From Pseudomonas sp. F(2018) (lineage in GTDB: Bacteria > Pseudomonadota > Gammaproteobacteria > Pseudomonadales > Pseudomonadaceae), in the NCBI RefSeq assembly GCF_005508865.1, contig NZ_SCOM01000001.1, forward strand, positions 558,001 to 622,000: a stretch of 64,000 nucleotides of DNA, written 5' to 3'. The notes under the pieces are model-generated. The model was not told the DNA's origin and did not search any database. It worked only from the letters and a program-made list of their open reading frames with translations. The position numbers and the translations under genes were made by a program. Shown in pieces: positions 17,487 to 26,175 of the stretch (its first letter is position 1; every line of letters begins with the position of its first letter).

Positions 17487-17903
17487 ATGAAGATCGGCGA
17501 ACTGGCCAAGCGCACCGGCCTGGCGGCCTCGCGTATCCGTTTCTACGAGGCCAGCGGGCTGATCGCCGCACAGCGCCAGGCCAACGGCTATCGCGAGTAT
17601 CCGGCGCAGACCGAGCAGATCCTGGCGGTGATCACCCGCGCCCAGCAGTCCGGCTTCAGCCTGGAGGAGATCCGCCGCCTGCTGCCCGACCCAGTGGCGC
17701 AGAGCTGGCCCCACGACGAACTGCTCGCCGCGCTCAAGCGCAAGGTCGAGGAAATCGAGGCGATGCAGGCGCGCCTGGCGCAGAACAAGGCGCAGCTGCT
17801 GGCCACCATCGCCGATATCGAGAACAAGCCTGAAGGCATGCTGTGCAACGAGAACGCCGAGCGCATGATGGCCAGCCTGCGCAAGGCGCGGCAGGCCGAC
17901 TAG
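17487..17903 (+). CDS. MerR-family regulator
   Basis: 138 residues: N-terminal MerR HTH (MKIGELAKRTGLAASRIRFYEASGLI, 1-70) and a long dimerisation helix (about 80-115; ELLAALKRKVEEIEAMQARLAQNK). The C-terminal region has a single cysteine (GMLCNENAERM), not a metal-binding CxxC set, so it more likely senses an organic or redox signal than a metal. The ATG at 17487 begins directly with the HTH. It is divergent from, and probably activates, the old yellow enzyme gene. Confidence 0.9.
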   Translation: MKIGELAKRTGLAASRIRFYEASGLIAAQRQANGYREYPAQTEQILAVITRAQQSGFSLEEIRRLLPDPVAQSWPHDELLAALKRKVEEIEAMQARLAQNKAQLLATIADIENKPEGMLCNENAERMMASLRKARQAD

Positions 17904-17998
17904 CGCAATCTGCTGCAACACTCGTGCGGCGGGGGTGCGACATACTGGATTTGCTCGCCGGCAGCGCCTGTAGTAAGACTGGAGCCAGAGATTCATTC

Positions 17999-18076
17999 GG
18001 ACCGTGGTGGATGCCACCGGTCCATTCGAAGTTGTGTGGCCCAGCAAGGGGAGTGGTGCGCCGATGGTCGGCGCAC
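17999..18076 (+). promoter_or_regulatory. Structured leader before the hibernation-factor gene
   Basis: Two strong hairpins lie in the 265-base gap between the MerR gene and the hibernation-factor start at 18169. The first is 17999-18023: GGACCGTGGTGG pairs with CCACCGGTCC with a bulge. The second is 18056-18076: GTGCGCCGA, TGG loop, TCGGCGCAC, a perfect 9-bp stem. They could be a MerR-side terminator, a 5' UTR element or part of a small RNA. No known riboswitch is recognised. Confidence 0.4.
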
Positions 18077-18168
18077 GGCGCTTCGCAGGCACACCAGAGG
18101 AGATGCTTCACCCGCCTGACCCCGCAGCCGCAGTACCTCGGAACACCCCAGGAAAACGAGGAAGCCCC

Positions 18169-18582
18169 ATGCAAGTTCAAGTTCGCACCAATCAGATCGA
18201 AGGTAGTGCTCGGCTTCAGGAATGGGTTAGCGCGGAGGTGATGGACAGGCTCGAACATTTCGACGAGCTGCTGACCCGGGTGGTCGTCCATATCAGCGAC
18301 GAGAACGCGCACAAGTCCGGCGGCGACGACAAGCGCTGCCAGATCGAGGCCCGGCCCAAGGGCCATCAGCCCATCTCCGTGACGCACAAGGCCGAGGCCA
18401 TGGGCCTGGCCATCGACGGCGCCGCCGAGAAAATGCGCCACGCCCTGGAACACCTGACCGGGCGCCTGGAAGGCAAGCCCCTCTCCACCGGCCGCTTCGT
18501 CGAAGCCGGCGACGTGTTGCTCACCGATGCCCTGCTCGAAGAGGAATTCCTGGCCAAGCAGGAAGAGCTGCAACGCGAATAA
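18169..18582 (+). CDS. HPF/RaiA-family ribosome hibernation factor
   Basis: A 137-residue protein of the HPF/YfiA family, which binds the 30S decoding site and blocks translation in resting cells. N terminus MQVQVRTNQIEGSARLQEWVSAEVMDRL, then VVVHISDEN and CQIEARPKGHQPISVTHKAE, the beta-alpha-beta core. A ~35-residue acidic C-terminal extension (EEEFLAKQEELQRE) is present, but no long-form dimerisation domain. It is not next to rpoN, where pseudomonad hpf normally sits, so this is probably an additional paralogue. The start is preceded by CGAGGAAG. Confidence 0.85.
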   Translation: MQVQVRTNQIEGSARLQEWVSAEVMDRLEHFDELLTRVVVHISDENAHKSGGDDKRCQIEARPKGHQPISVTHKAEAMGLAIDGAAEKMRHALEHLTGRLEGKPLSTGRFVEAGDVLLTDALLEEEFLAKQEELQRE

Positions 18583-18608
18583 CCCGCGCCGCCATTGCCG
18601 CGACCAAC

Positions 18609-18639
18609 ACAACCGCCCTCATGGGCGGTTGTCGTTTCT
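18609..18639 (+). terminator. Rho-independent terminator after the hibernation-factor gene
   Basis: ACAACCGCCC (18609-18618), TCAT loop, GGGCGGTTGT (18623-18632), then CGTTTCT. A perfect 10-bp stem 27 bases after the stop codon. Confidence 0.85.
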
Positions 18640-18796
18640 GCGCTCCGCCGAGGCGCCGGCTCCTATACTGAAACCACCAGGGTCGGGCGTGCTGGACGTT
18701 CCGTTGGAGCGGGGGCCGGGCGGGTAGCGGGGCTTCACCCGCGACCTGTCGGAAAGGGAAGGGCGGCTCGCCGCAGCGGCGGGCAGGCGATATCAG

Positions 18797-19780
18797 ATGA
18801 GCACCGCATGGCTGGTCGCCGCGAGCCGGCACCTGTGCATCCCGCTGCTGGCCGGGTTGCTGGTTGGCTGCGCCAGCGACCCGCCGGTGCATGTCTCCGC
18901 CAGCACCTGGCGCCAGGTCGACGAAGACATCGCCGCCGCCTCGCGCAGTGCCGAGGATCAGGCTCGCCAGCACGCGCTGGAGGCCATGCAACGCTGGCTG
19001 GCGCTGGTGCAGCGGCAGACCGACGAGGAGTTCATTCCCTGGTTCTATGGCTACTGGACTCAGCAGTGGCTGAGTTTCAAGGTGTCCTGGTACAAGCTCG
19101 GCGCCGACGAGGACGACCCCACGGTGCGGCGCCTGGCCGCCTACCTGCAGGAGGAGTACCAGGAGCTGGTGCTCGAGCCGGTGGCCGAGGAAGTTTCACC
19201 CGAGCGCATTCTGCATGGGTCCACCCGCCTCTATGTGCGCCAACTGGACATGCGCCTGCGGAGCATCCCCGGGCGCCACGGCGTGCCCCAGGAGCAGTTC
19301 GACCAGCGCCTGGCCGCGTTGCCGGTGATCTCCGGCGAACCGGGCGCCAGCCTCTACCAACTGATCCACGCCGACCCGCTGGAGCGCCTGCCGGCCTATG
19401 CCGGGTTGCTCGAACGGGTGGGCGCCGTGCCCGGCGGCGACTGGTCGGCCGACCCCGGCATCTCCCTGGTGGCCCAGCGCACCAGCGAGCGGCTGGTCGA
19501 CGAGATGACCACCAGTGGCGCGGTCAGCGCGGTGGCCGCCATGGTGGGCAGGGCGGCCGGTACGGCGCTGTCCCTGGGCGCGACCATCTTCACCCTGATC
19601 AGCCGTGACGCCGATCGCCCGGAGAGCGAGGCGCAGTTGCGCCGAAGCCTGGCGGTGGCCCTCGACCAGGAGACCAGGGCGCTGCTGAGCAGCCCGGACC
19701 GCGGGGTGCTGGCAGGCGTCTGGTACCTCTCCGGGCAGATCGAGGAGGGCCTGGGCCGGCCGTTTCAGTATCAGCCGTGA
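18797..19780 (+). CDS. Predicted lipoprotein, unknown function (327 aa)
   Basis: The signal peptide ends in lipobox LLVGC (lipidated C25, followed by ASDPP). The body is largely helical, with an aromatic patch EEFIPWFYGYWTQQWLSFKVSWYKLG (about 75-100). A small hydrophobic Ala/Gly-rich segment (GAVSAVAAMVGRAAGTALSLGATIFTLIS, about 237-265) could be an amphipathic or membrane-inserting helix. I recognise no family. It stands alone between the upstream terminator and a 450-base gap, and is probably an envelope protein. Confidence 0.8.
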   Translation: MSTAWLVAASRHLCIPLLAGLLVGCASDPPVHVSASTWRQVDEDIAAASRSAEDQARQHALEAMQRWLALVQRQTDEEFIPWFYGYWTQQWLSFKVSWYKLGADEDDPTVRRLAAYLQEEYQELVLEPVAEEVSPERILHGSTRLYVRQLDMRLRSIPGRHGVPQEQFDQRLAALPVISGEPGASLYQLIHADPLERLPAYAGLLERVGAVPGGDWSADPGISLVAQRTSERLVDEMTTSGAVSAVAAMVGRAAGTALSLGATIFTLISRDADRPESEAQLRRSLAVALDQETRALLSSPDRGVLAGVWYLSGQIEEGLGRPFQYQP

Positions 19781-20230
19781 GCCGAAATTGTTTAGTGATG
19801 GATGAACTGAGCGTGCAAAGAATCGGATTTAACCTGGATTAACCGCCGTGCGAGTCTCGCCTTCATGAGTTCGCCCAGCCGCCGTTCCAGCCTCGCGTCC
19901 AGTCCTTGCCCGTGCAGGGCCGACGGCACTGACGCGCTGCTCCCGGAAATCCTCGCCTTCTGGGCCCTGTGGCACTGCCGCCACGCCCGCCCACCGGATG
20001 GCCCGCTCGCCCCTTGAGCGCTGCCCCGCGCCCGTGCGCGGACGCCCTGGTTTGCAAACTTCATCTGCCGAACCACGCGTTTTTTCCACGCCCTGGGCAG
20101 CGATGCGTCCCGCTCGATTGCTGCGCGCATACCGCCAACTGATGACAAGACGAACCGGCGCCTGACCAGCACCCGATACAGAACAACAACAGCCGACCCG
20201 CGCGATGGGGCGGCCCAGAGGAAAGCAACG
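19781..20230. other. 450-base intergenic region before the FAD oxidase gene
   Basis: The first ~60 bases are AT-rich. Short open frames on both strands (for example a 50-codon frame from 19865 on plus and long frames on minus) have Arg/Pro/Ala composition typical of chance high-GC frames, without a convincing start. I see no gene remnant I can name. An AGGAAAG sequence at 20219-20225 is the ribosome-binding site of the downstream gene. Confidence 0.5.
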
Positions 20231-21544
20231 ATGAACGCCGCCACCCAACCCGTGATCGCCGCCGCCGAGCGGGCCAAGTCCTACTACAGCGCCACGTTGA
20301 ACGAGGAGACCAACTACCCGACCCTGCAGGGCCAGGTCAGCGTCGACGTCGCCATCATCGGCGGCGGCTTCACCGGCGTCGCCACTGCGGTGGAGTTGGC
20401 CGAGCGCGGCCTCAAGGTAGCCATAGTCGAGACCAACAAGATCGGCTGGGGCGCCACCGGGCGCAACGGCGGTCAGGTCACCGGCAGCCTGTCCGGCGAT
20501 GCGGCCATGCGCAAGCAGATGCGCAACACCCTGGGCGAGGAAGTCGACGACTTCATCTGGCACCTGCGCTGGCGCGGCCACGAGATCATCAAGAACCGCG
20601 TGGCCAAGTACGGCATCCAGTGCGACCTGCGCCACGGCCACCTGCATGCGGCGATGAAGCCCTCGCACATGGACGAGTTGCGCGCCTCCTACGCCGAGGC
20701 CATCGAGCGCGGCATGGGCGACGACGTGAGCCTGCTGGACGCCGCCGGCGTGCGCGAGCACCTGGCAACCGATATCTACCTGGGTGCGATCAAGAACACC
20801 CGCAATATGCACTTACATCCCCTGAATCTGTGCATCGGCGAGGCCAAGGCCGCCGCGAGCCTGGGCGCGCTGATCTTCGAACACTCCGAGGTGCTGGACA
20901 TCGTCCAGGGCGCCAACCCGGCGGTGATCACCGCCCAGGGCCGCATCGACGCCAAGCAGGTGCTGCTGGCCGGCGACGTCTACCACAAGCTGGCGCGCAA
21001 GCAGCTCAAAGGCATGATCTTCCCGGCCATGGGCGGCATCGTCACCACCGCGCCGCTGGGTGAGCTGGCCAAGGAGCTCAACCCGCAGACCCTGGCCGTG
21101 TACGACTGCCGCTTCGTGCTCGACTACTACCGCATGACCAACGACGGCCGCCTGCTGTTCGGCGGTGGCGCCAACTACTCGGGCCGCGACTCGCGCGATA
21201 TCGCAGGCGAGCTGCGCCCGTGCATCGAGCGCACCTTCCCGCAGCTCAAGGGTGTGGAGATCGAGTTCCAGTGGAGCTGCGCCATGGGCATCGTGATGAA
21301 CCGCATCCCGCAACTGGGCAAGCTGTCGCAGAACGTCTGGTACTGCCAGGGCTACTCCGGCCACGGCATCGCCACCACCCACATCATGGGTGAGATCATG
21401 GCCAACGCCCTGACCGGCACCCTCGGCCACTACGACACCTTCGCCGCCTGCAAGCACATCAAGGTGCCGATGGGCGATGTGTTCGGCAACCCGATGCTGG
21501 CTGCCGGCATGTGGTACTACCAGATGATGGAAAAGCTGCGCTGA
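20231..21544 (+). CDS. FAD-dependent amine oxidase, gamma-glutamylputrescine oxidase-like (PauB/PuuB type)
   Basis: A DAO/GlyA-type flavoprotein of 437 residues. Dinucleotide motif VDVAIIGGGFTGVATAVELAERG is at about 38-60, followed by GWGATGRNGGQVTGSL, the family's flavin-contacting loop. C-terminal CQGYSGHGIATTHIMGE closes the FAD site. Relatives oxidise gamma-glutamylated putrescine, cadaverine or related amines in the polyamine pathway; pseudomonads carry several paralogues, so the exact substrate is open. No puu/pau gene is adjacent, so it seems an isolated paralogue. Confidence 0.85.
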   Translation: MNAATQPVIAAAERAKSYYSATLNEETNYPTLQGQVSVDVAIIGGGFTGVATAVELAERGLKVAIVETNKIGWGATGRNGGQVTGSLSGDAAMRKQMRNTLGEEVDDFIWHLRWRGHEIIKNRVAKYGIQCDLRHGHLHAAMKPSHMDELRASYAEAIERGMGDDVSLLDAAGVREHLATDIYLGAIKNTRNMHLHPLNLCIGEAKAAASLGALIFEHSEVLDIVQGANPAVITAQGRIDAKQVLLAGDVYHKLARKQLKGMIFPAMGGIVTTAPLGELAKELNPQTLAVYDCRFVLDYYRMTNDGRLLFGGGANYSGRDSRDIAGELRPCIERTFPQLKGVEIEFQWSCAMGIVMNRIPQLGKLSQNVWYCQGYSGHGIATTHIMGEIMANALTGTLGHYDTFAACKHIKVPMGDVFGNPMLAAGMWYYQMMEKLR

Positions 21545-21597
21545 TAGCGCCGTCTGGGCAGGCCCGCCTCCACCCGGAAGCGGGTCGCCTGGCGTCG

Positions 21598-22074
21598 TTA
21601 CAGGCCCAGCTCCGACAGCCCCGGATGGTCATCCGGACGCCGGCCCAGCGGCCAGCGGAACTTGCGCTCGGCCTCGCTGATGGGCAGGTCGTTGATGCAG
21701 GCGAAGCGGTGGGCCATCAGGCCGTTGTCGGCGAACTCCCAGTTCTCGTTGCCGTAGGAGCGGAACCAGTTGCCGGAGTCGTCATGCCATTCGTAGGCGT
21801 AGCGCACGGCGATGCGGTTTTCGCTGAAGGCCCACAGTTCCTTGATCAGGCGGTACTCCAGCTCCTTGTTCCACTTGCGGGTGAGGAACGCCTGCGCCTC
21901 GGCGCGGCTGCTGGCGAATTCCGCACGATTGCGCCATTTGGTATCGGGGGTATAGGCCAGTGCCACCTTGGCCGCATCGCGGCTGTTCCAGCCATCCTCG
22001 GCCATGCGCACTTTGAGGATGGCGGTCTCGCGGGTGAAGGGCGGCACCGGCTGGCGGATTTCGGGCGTGGACAT
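21598..22074 (-). CDS. DUF1348 (NTF2-like) protein
   Basis: 158 residues of the nuclear-transport-factor-2-like DUF1348 family: [40 protein letters not shown] at the N terminus, then [26 protein letters not shown] and [14 protein letters not shown] at the end. These are cone-shaped alpha+beta barrels with a small-molecule pocket; no enzymatic role is established. It is the last gene of the GST/flavoprotein operon, 36 bases after the small upstream gene. Confidence 0.9.
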   Translation of the reverse strand: MSTPEIRQPVPPFTRETAILKVRMAEDGWNSRDAAKVALAYTPDTKWRNRAEFASSRAEAQAFLTRKWNKELEYRLIKELWAFSENRIAVRYAYEWHDDSGNWFRSYGNENWEFADNGLMAHRFACINDLPISEAERKFRWPLGRRPDDHPGLSELGL

Positions 22075-22110
22075 GGGCTTGCTCCTGTTGGCGAAGGGAA
22101 TTGGGGGCGT

Positions 22111-22350
22111 TCAGTGGCGCGCGGCGCCGGCGACTGGCTGACGAATGCCGGTGCGCAGTGCGCGCCATAGGCTGAGCAGGCGGTTGGCCGATGCGGCGGA
22201 GCAGGGGTGTTCCAGCGCGGCGGCCATCTGCGGCAGCAGCAGGTTCGCCTCCCACTCCATGGCGTCACGGTTCGGCGACGAAGAGGTGGGCGCGTCGTGC
22301 CATTGCACGGACGGCTGCATTTCCCAACTGCGCAAATCGCTTCTGTTCAT
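22111..22350 (-). CDS. Small hypothetical protein in the flavoprotein operon (79 aa)
   Basis: No family recognised. The 79 residues (MNRSDLRSWEMQPSVQWHDAPTSSS... LPQMAAALEHPCSAASANRLLSLWRALR) have an amphipathic helical C-terminal half and no membrane segment. It is supported by a strong GAGGAGG ribosome-binding sequence before the ATG, and by its position 15 bases after the flavoprotein gene and 36 before DUF1348. It may be an accessory protein of the operon. Confidence 0.6.
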   Translation of the reverse strand: MNRSDLRSWEMQPSVQWHDAPTSSSPNRDAMEWEANLLLPQMAAALEHPCSAASANRLLSLWRALRTGIRQPVAGAARH

Positions 22351-22365
22351 CTCGCGGCCTCCTCG

Positions 22366-24420
22366 TCAGATATCCAGCACCAGGGGTTGCGGGCTGTCTT
22401 CGGTCTGCGCCGGCACGGCGCAGCAGATCAGTACCTTGTCGCCGTCCGGCAACTGCGCCGGCGGATTGGGGTAGTGCACGGCGCCGCTGACCAGCTTGGC
22501 GGCGCAGGTGCCGCACGAGCCGCCACGGCAGCTGAATTCGGGGCTCAGGCCACGGCTTTCGGCCAACTCCAGCAGGCTGCCGCTGTCGGGCTTCCAGCGC
22601 GCCTCGGTGGCCGAGGCGGAGAAGTACACCGGTACCGGCACCGTGGCCGCCGGGGGCTGCTCCAGGCTCGGCGGCTGCTCGCTCTGCGAGCGGCGCAGGG
22701 TGGAGGGGCCGAAGGCCTCGGCGTGGATGCGCTGGTCGGGGATGTTGATACCGCGCAGGCCGTCGTACATGTCCTGCAGGAAACCGCTGGGACCGCACAG
22801 GTAGAAGTCGTAGTCATCCAGCGGCAGGCGCGCCTTGACCTGGGCGAAGCTCAGGCGGCCGGCCAGCTGGTAATCGCGGTCGAGCTGCGCCTCGGCGCCG
22901 GGGCTGCTCAGGGCGCGGTGGATATGCAGCAGTCCGTCCGCCTGTTGCTGCAGCGCGCTCAGCTCCTCGCGGAAGGGCAACTCGGCCAAGCTACGGGCGC
23001 TGTGGAACAGATGGATATGCCGTGCGCGCTGGTGCTGGCGGTTCTGCGCCACCAGCTCGCGGGCCATGGACACCATCGGGGTGATGCCGACGCCGGCGCC
23101 GATCAGCACCACCGGCCGTTCGGTTTCATCGACCAGGGTGAAGCTGCCCAGCGGTGCGCGCACCTCCAGCAGGTCGCCGACCTGGACGTTCTCGTGCAGG
23201 TGGCGCGAGGCCTTGCCCTGCAGTTTCACGCTGATGCGGATATGCCCGTCGGACGGCGCGCTGGAGACGGTGTAGGTCCTGACCAGGGCCTCGTCGCTGG
23301 GCTGCAGGCGCATCGGCAGGTGCTGGCCGGCGGCGAAAGGCACGCTGGCGTTGTCCAGCGGGGCGAGGAACAGCGAGCGGATGTCGCTGCTCTCCTGCTG
23401 CACCCGCGCCACGCGCCATTGCTGCCATTGCCGGCGCTGCTCGTACTGGCGCACGCGCTCCTCGGCCTCCGCCCAGGTGCCGGTGGCCAGGCTGGTCGGC
23501 GCGTAGTCGTGGAACTGCCAGCGAATGCCCACAGCGGCCGGGCGCAGCACCACGTGCTCGACGTCCACCGTCCACAGCCGCTCGGCGCCTTCGAAAGACT
23601 TGGTCAGCGGGCTGTCGAGCAGCAGCTCGGTGCGCCCGCTGAGTTGCAGCACGTCGCCCGTGGCGAAGTCGACGAACAGCAGGCCGGCGATCGGGTTGAC
23701 CTGCAGGTTGCCGAGGGTGTTGAAGAACAGATTGCCGGCGTAGTCGGGAATGGTCAGGCGGTTGCCTTCGACCCTGACGAAACCGGCGCGGCCGCCGCGG
23801 TGGGAGACGTCCACCGAGCGGCTGTGGTCGTCATGTTCGACGTAGCTGGCGATGAAAAAGGTGTCGGCGGCGCGGATCAGCGCGCTGCTGTAGTCGTCCA
23901 GGCCGGTGAAGTCCTGGCGCGGCGGCAGGCTGCCGGACGGCGCGGTGACCCGGGTGTAGGAGCGTTCCTGGATGTACTTGGGGCAGTTGCCGTAGGAGTG
24001 TTCGACTTCCACGGCGAAGCCTGCGGCCGAGACCTGCTGGATCACGCCGTTGATGCGATTGCGCCGGCGCGTATGCAGCTCGATGCCGAGCATACCGATG
24101 GCGTTGCCCGCCTGCAGTCCGGCGGCGGCCGGGTCTCGGGAGTCGGGCTCAGTGGCGAGGAACAGATGCTGCGGATCGGCCGAAGTGACGAAGCCTTCCG
24201 GCCCTTCGAGCAGAGTGGCCCAGGGGCGGCCGTCGGCATCCACCGCGCCGACCACCATGAATGGCAGCTGGTGGTAGAACTCGCGGTGCTGGTCGGGCAT
24301 GTAGTCGCGGATGACCTTCTGCCCGATCACTTCCATGCGTTCGATGGCGTGCACGCTTTCCTGCAGCTGGCGTTCGCCGACGTGCCAGGGCGATTTGCGG
24401 TGCTTGGGCAGATGGTCCAT
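22366..24420 (-). CDS. Three-module fusion: PNPOx-like flavoprotein, ferredoxin reductase, [2Fe-2S] ferredoxin
   Basis: 684 residues carrying a complete electron chain. The N-terminal ~300 residues are a pyridoxamine-5'-phosphate-oxidase-like split barrel (HQLPFMVVGAVDADGRPWATLLEGPEGF; FFNTLGNLQVNPIAGLLFVDF). The middle (about 330-570) is an FNR-type FAD/NAD module (RTYTVSSAPS for FAD, GAGVGITPMVSMARELV and LCGPSGFLQDMYDGL for NAD(P)). The C-terminal ~85 residues are a plant-type ferredoxin with ligands C631, C636, C639 and C666 or C667. NAD(P)H electrons could pass through FAD and the iron-sulfur centre to the N-terminal flavin or to a partner. It lies between the GST gene and a small gene, same strand. 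Confidence 0.92.
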   Translation of the reverse strand: MDHLPKHRKSPWHVGERQLQESVHAIERMEVIGQKVIRDYMPDQHREFYHQLPFMVVGAVDADGRPWATLLEGPEGFVTSADPQHLFLATEPDSRDPAAAGLQAGNAIGMLGIELHTRRRNRINGVIQQVSAAGFAVEVEHSYGNCPKYIQERSYTRVTAPSGSLPPRQDFTGLDDYSSALIRAADTFFIASYVEHDDHSRSVDVSHRGGRAGFVRVEGNRLTIPDYAGNLFFNTLGNLQVNPIAGLLFVDFATGDVLQLSGRTELLLDSPLTKSFEGAERLWTVDVEHVVLRPAAVGIRWQFHDYAPTSLATGTWAEAEERVRQYEQRRQWQQWRVARVQQESSDIRSLFLAPLDNASVPFAAGQHLPMRLQPSDEALVRTYTVSSAPSDGHIRISVKLQGKASRHLHENVQVGDLLEVRAPLGSFTLVDETERPVVLIGAGVGITPMVSMARELVAQNRQHQRARHIHLFHSARSLAELPFREELSALQQQADGLLHIHRALSSPGAEAQLDRDYQLAGRLSFAQVKARLPLDDYDFYLCGPSGFLQDMYDGLRGINIPDQRIHAEAFGPSTLRRSQSEQPPSLEQPPAATVPVPVYFSASATEARWKPDSGSLLELAESRGLSPEFSCRGGSCGTCAAKLVSGAVHYPNPPAQLPDGDKVLICCAVPAQTEDSPQPLVLDI

Positions 24421-24470
24421 GAGGCGCTCCTTGAGAGGGCTGCCGGGAAATCCGGCAGCCTGGTCGACAC

Positions 24471-25100
24471 TCAGTTGGCTTGCAGACCCGCAGCGGTACG
24501 CGGCATGGCCACGAAACCGGGCAGTGCTTCGATGCGTTGCAGCCAGGCCCGCACGTTCGGGTAGGCCTCCAGCGACACGTTTCCTTCCGGGGCATGGGCG
24601 ATGTAACTGTAGTTGGCGACATCGGCGATGGTCGGCGTCGAGCCGGTCAGGAAGGGCACGGCATCGAGTTCACCTTCCATCAGGGTGAGCAGGGCATGGG
24701 CGCGGTTGATCACTTCTTCGGCGTTGAACTTGGCGCCGAATACGGTGACCAGGCGGGCCGCTGCCGGGCCGAAGGCGAGCTGTCCGGCAGCCACCGACAA
24801 CCAGCGCTGCACCCGGGCTGCCGCAGCCGGCTCTTCGGAAAGCCAGCGGCCCTCGCCGTACTGTTTGGCCAGGTACACCAGGATGGCGTTGGAGTCGCTG
24901 AGGATCACGCCGTTATCGTCGATCGCCGGCACCTGGCCGAAGGGGTTGATGGCCAGGAAACGCTCCTGCTTGTGCTCGCCCTTGGCCAGGTCGACGAAGA
25001 CCAGCTCGGTGGGCAGCTGCAGCAGCGACAGCATCAGCTGGACACGGTGAGCGTGGCCGGACAGCGGGAAATGGTAGAGCTTGATCGGAGCGCGGGACAT
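24471..25100 (-). CDS. Glutathione S-transferase
   Basis: 209 residues with an N-terminal thioredoxin-fold GST domain ([49 protein letters not shown], the cis-Pro and Ser/Asp GSH motif) and a helical C-terminal domain. First gene of a four-gene minus-strand operon (GST, flavoprotein fusion, small protein, DUF1348) with gaps of 50, 15 and 36 bases. A perfect 9-bp inverted repeat lies about 105 bases upstream, and two LysR genes follow upstream. Role probably in electrophile or peroxide detoxification; substrate unknown. Confidence 0.92.
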   Translation of the reverse strand: MSRAPIKLYHFPLSGHAHRVQLMLSLLQLPTELVFVDLAKGEHKQERFLAINPFGQVPAIDDNGVILSDSNAILVYLAKQYGEGRWLSEEPAAAARVQRWLSVAAGQLAFGPAAARLVTVFGAKFNAEEVINRAHALLTLMEGELDAVPFLTGSTPTIADVANYSYIAHAPEGNVSLEAYPNVRAWLQRIEALPGFVAMPRTAAGLQAN

Positions 25101-25204
25101 GGCGGTGATTCCTTGGGTGAGAGTGATCGAAACCGAAGCGTGGGGGTGGGTTCGCGTCGATGGCTGTAGATTGAGTCAATGCACTCGGCGGCGGAATCGC
25201 CAAG

Positions 25205-25227
25205 AAACGCAATCGATAATTGCGTTT
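25205..25227 (-). promoter_or_regulatory. Perfect inverted repeat, probable LysR operator for the GST operon
   Basis: AAACGCAAT (25205-25213), spacer CGATA, ATTGCGTTT (25219-25227). The 9-bp arms are perfect. It sits in the 169-base region between the GST start (25100) and the stop of the nearest LysR gene (25270), in AT-richer DNA fit for a promoter. Confidence 0.65.
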
Positions 25228-25269
25228 TGTGAAATTATGCAGGCGCAGCAGGTTGGCTGCTGCAGGGCG

Positions 25270-26175
25270 TCAGGCTTGCCGCAGTGCGGGATGGGCGCGC
25301 AGCAGCGGTACGCTGAAGTCGATGAAGGTACGCGTGCGCGCAGCGGCGCGGCGGCCTTCACGGTAGATCAGGTGAGCGGGGATACTGGGCAGGGAAAAGT
25401 CGTTCAGGACCGGCACCAGCAGGCCGGTCTGCAGCTCGTGGTGGACCTCATGGCTCATGCAGCGCACCAGGCCCAGGCCGGTGGTGGCCGCGCGGATCGC
25501 CGCCTGCTGGGTGGTGCAATTCAGGCGCGGGGCAGGGCGGACCAGGCGCACGCCGTGCTCCCCGCGAAAACGCCACTCGACCACATGGCCGGTGCTGCTG
25601 GCCGCGATGGTCTGATGGGCGTGGAGATCGTCCGGGCTCAGCGGCCGGCCCCACTGCTGCAGGTAGGCCGGCGCCGCACACACGATGGGCGCCACGGCGC
25701 CGACGGCAACGGCAAAGCCGCTGGAGTCCGGCAGATGGCCCACCACTAGCGCCACATCGATGCCATCCTCCACCAGCCGCGGCAGGTCTTCGCGGGTTTC
25801 GGTGACGATGCTGACTTCGGGAAACGCCGCCAGATAATCCAGCACCACAGGGGTGAGCACCCGATGGCTCATCAGCAGCGGTGCCGAGAGCTTCAGTTGC
25901 CCGGCCGGGCGTGCGTGCTGGCCAATCGCGGAACGTTCGGCCTGCTCTACACCCTCGAGGATCTGCCGGCAGCTGGCGGCGAACCGCGTGCCGGCCGGGC
26001 TCAGGACCGTGCCCCGTGCACCGCGCAGCAGCAGGGTGGCATTCAGGCGTGCCTCCAGCGTGGCGAGGGTGCGCATGACGGTGGCGGTGGACAAGCCCAC
26101 GGCGCGCGCCGCCGCGGCCAGGCTGCCAGCCTCGGCCACGGCGAGAAACACCTGCATTTCGCGAAAGCGGTTCAT
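25270..26175 (-). CDS. LysR-family regulator (proximal to the GST operon)
   Basis: 301 residues: HTH at 1-60 (MNRFREMQVFLAVAEAGSLAAAARAVGLSTATVMRTLATLEARLN) and a CrgA-like effector domain (about 90-295; KLSAPLLMSHRVLTPVVLDYLAAFPEV). The start overlaps the stop of the upstream LysR gene by four bases (ATGA), so both regulators are co-translated. Nearest candidate for the palindrome upstream of the GST gene. Confidence 0.92.
   Translation of the reverse strand: MNRFREMQVFLAVAEAGSLAAAARAVGLSTATVMRTLATLEARLNATLLLRGARGTVLSPAGTRFAASCRQILEGVEQAERSAIGQHARPAGQLKLSAPLLMSHRVLTPVVLDYLAAFPEVSIVTETREDLPRLVEDGIDVALVVGHLPDSSGFAVAVGAVAPIVCAAPAYLQQWGRPLSPDDLHAHQTIAASSTGHVVEWRFRGEHGVRLVRPAPRLNCTTQQAAIRAATTGLGLVRCMSHEVHHELQTGLLVPVLNDFSLPSIPAHLIYREGRRAAARTRTFIDFSVPLLRAHPALRQA

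Noticed and set aside
19865..20018. 50-codon plus-strand frame in the gap before the amine oxidase gene
   Set aside because: No ribosome-binding site and Pro/Ser/Arg-rich random composition.
22207..24564. 785-codon plus-strand open frame
   Set aside because: Runs antisense through the flavoprotein fusion gene; composition is Gln/Ala/Gly/Arg-rich as in GC-driven shadow frames and no domain is recognisable.
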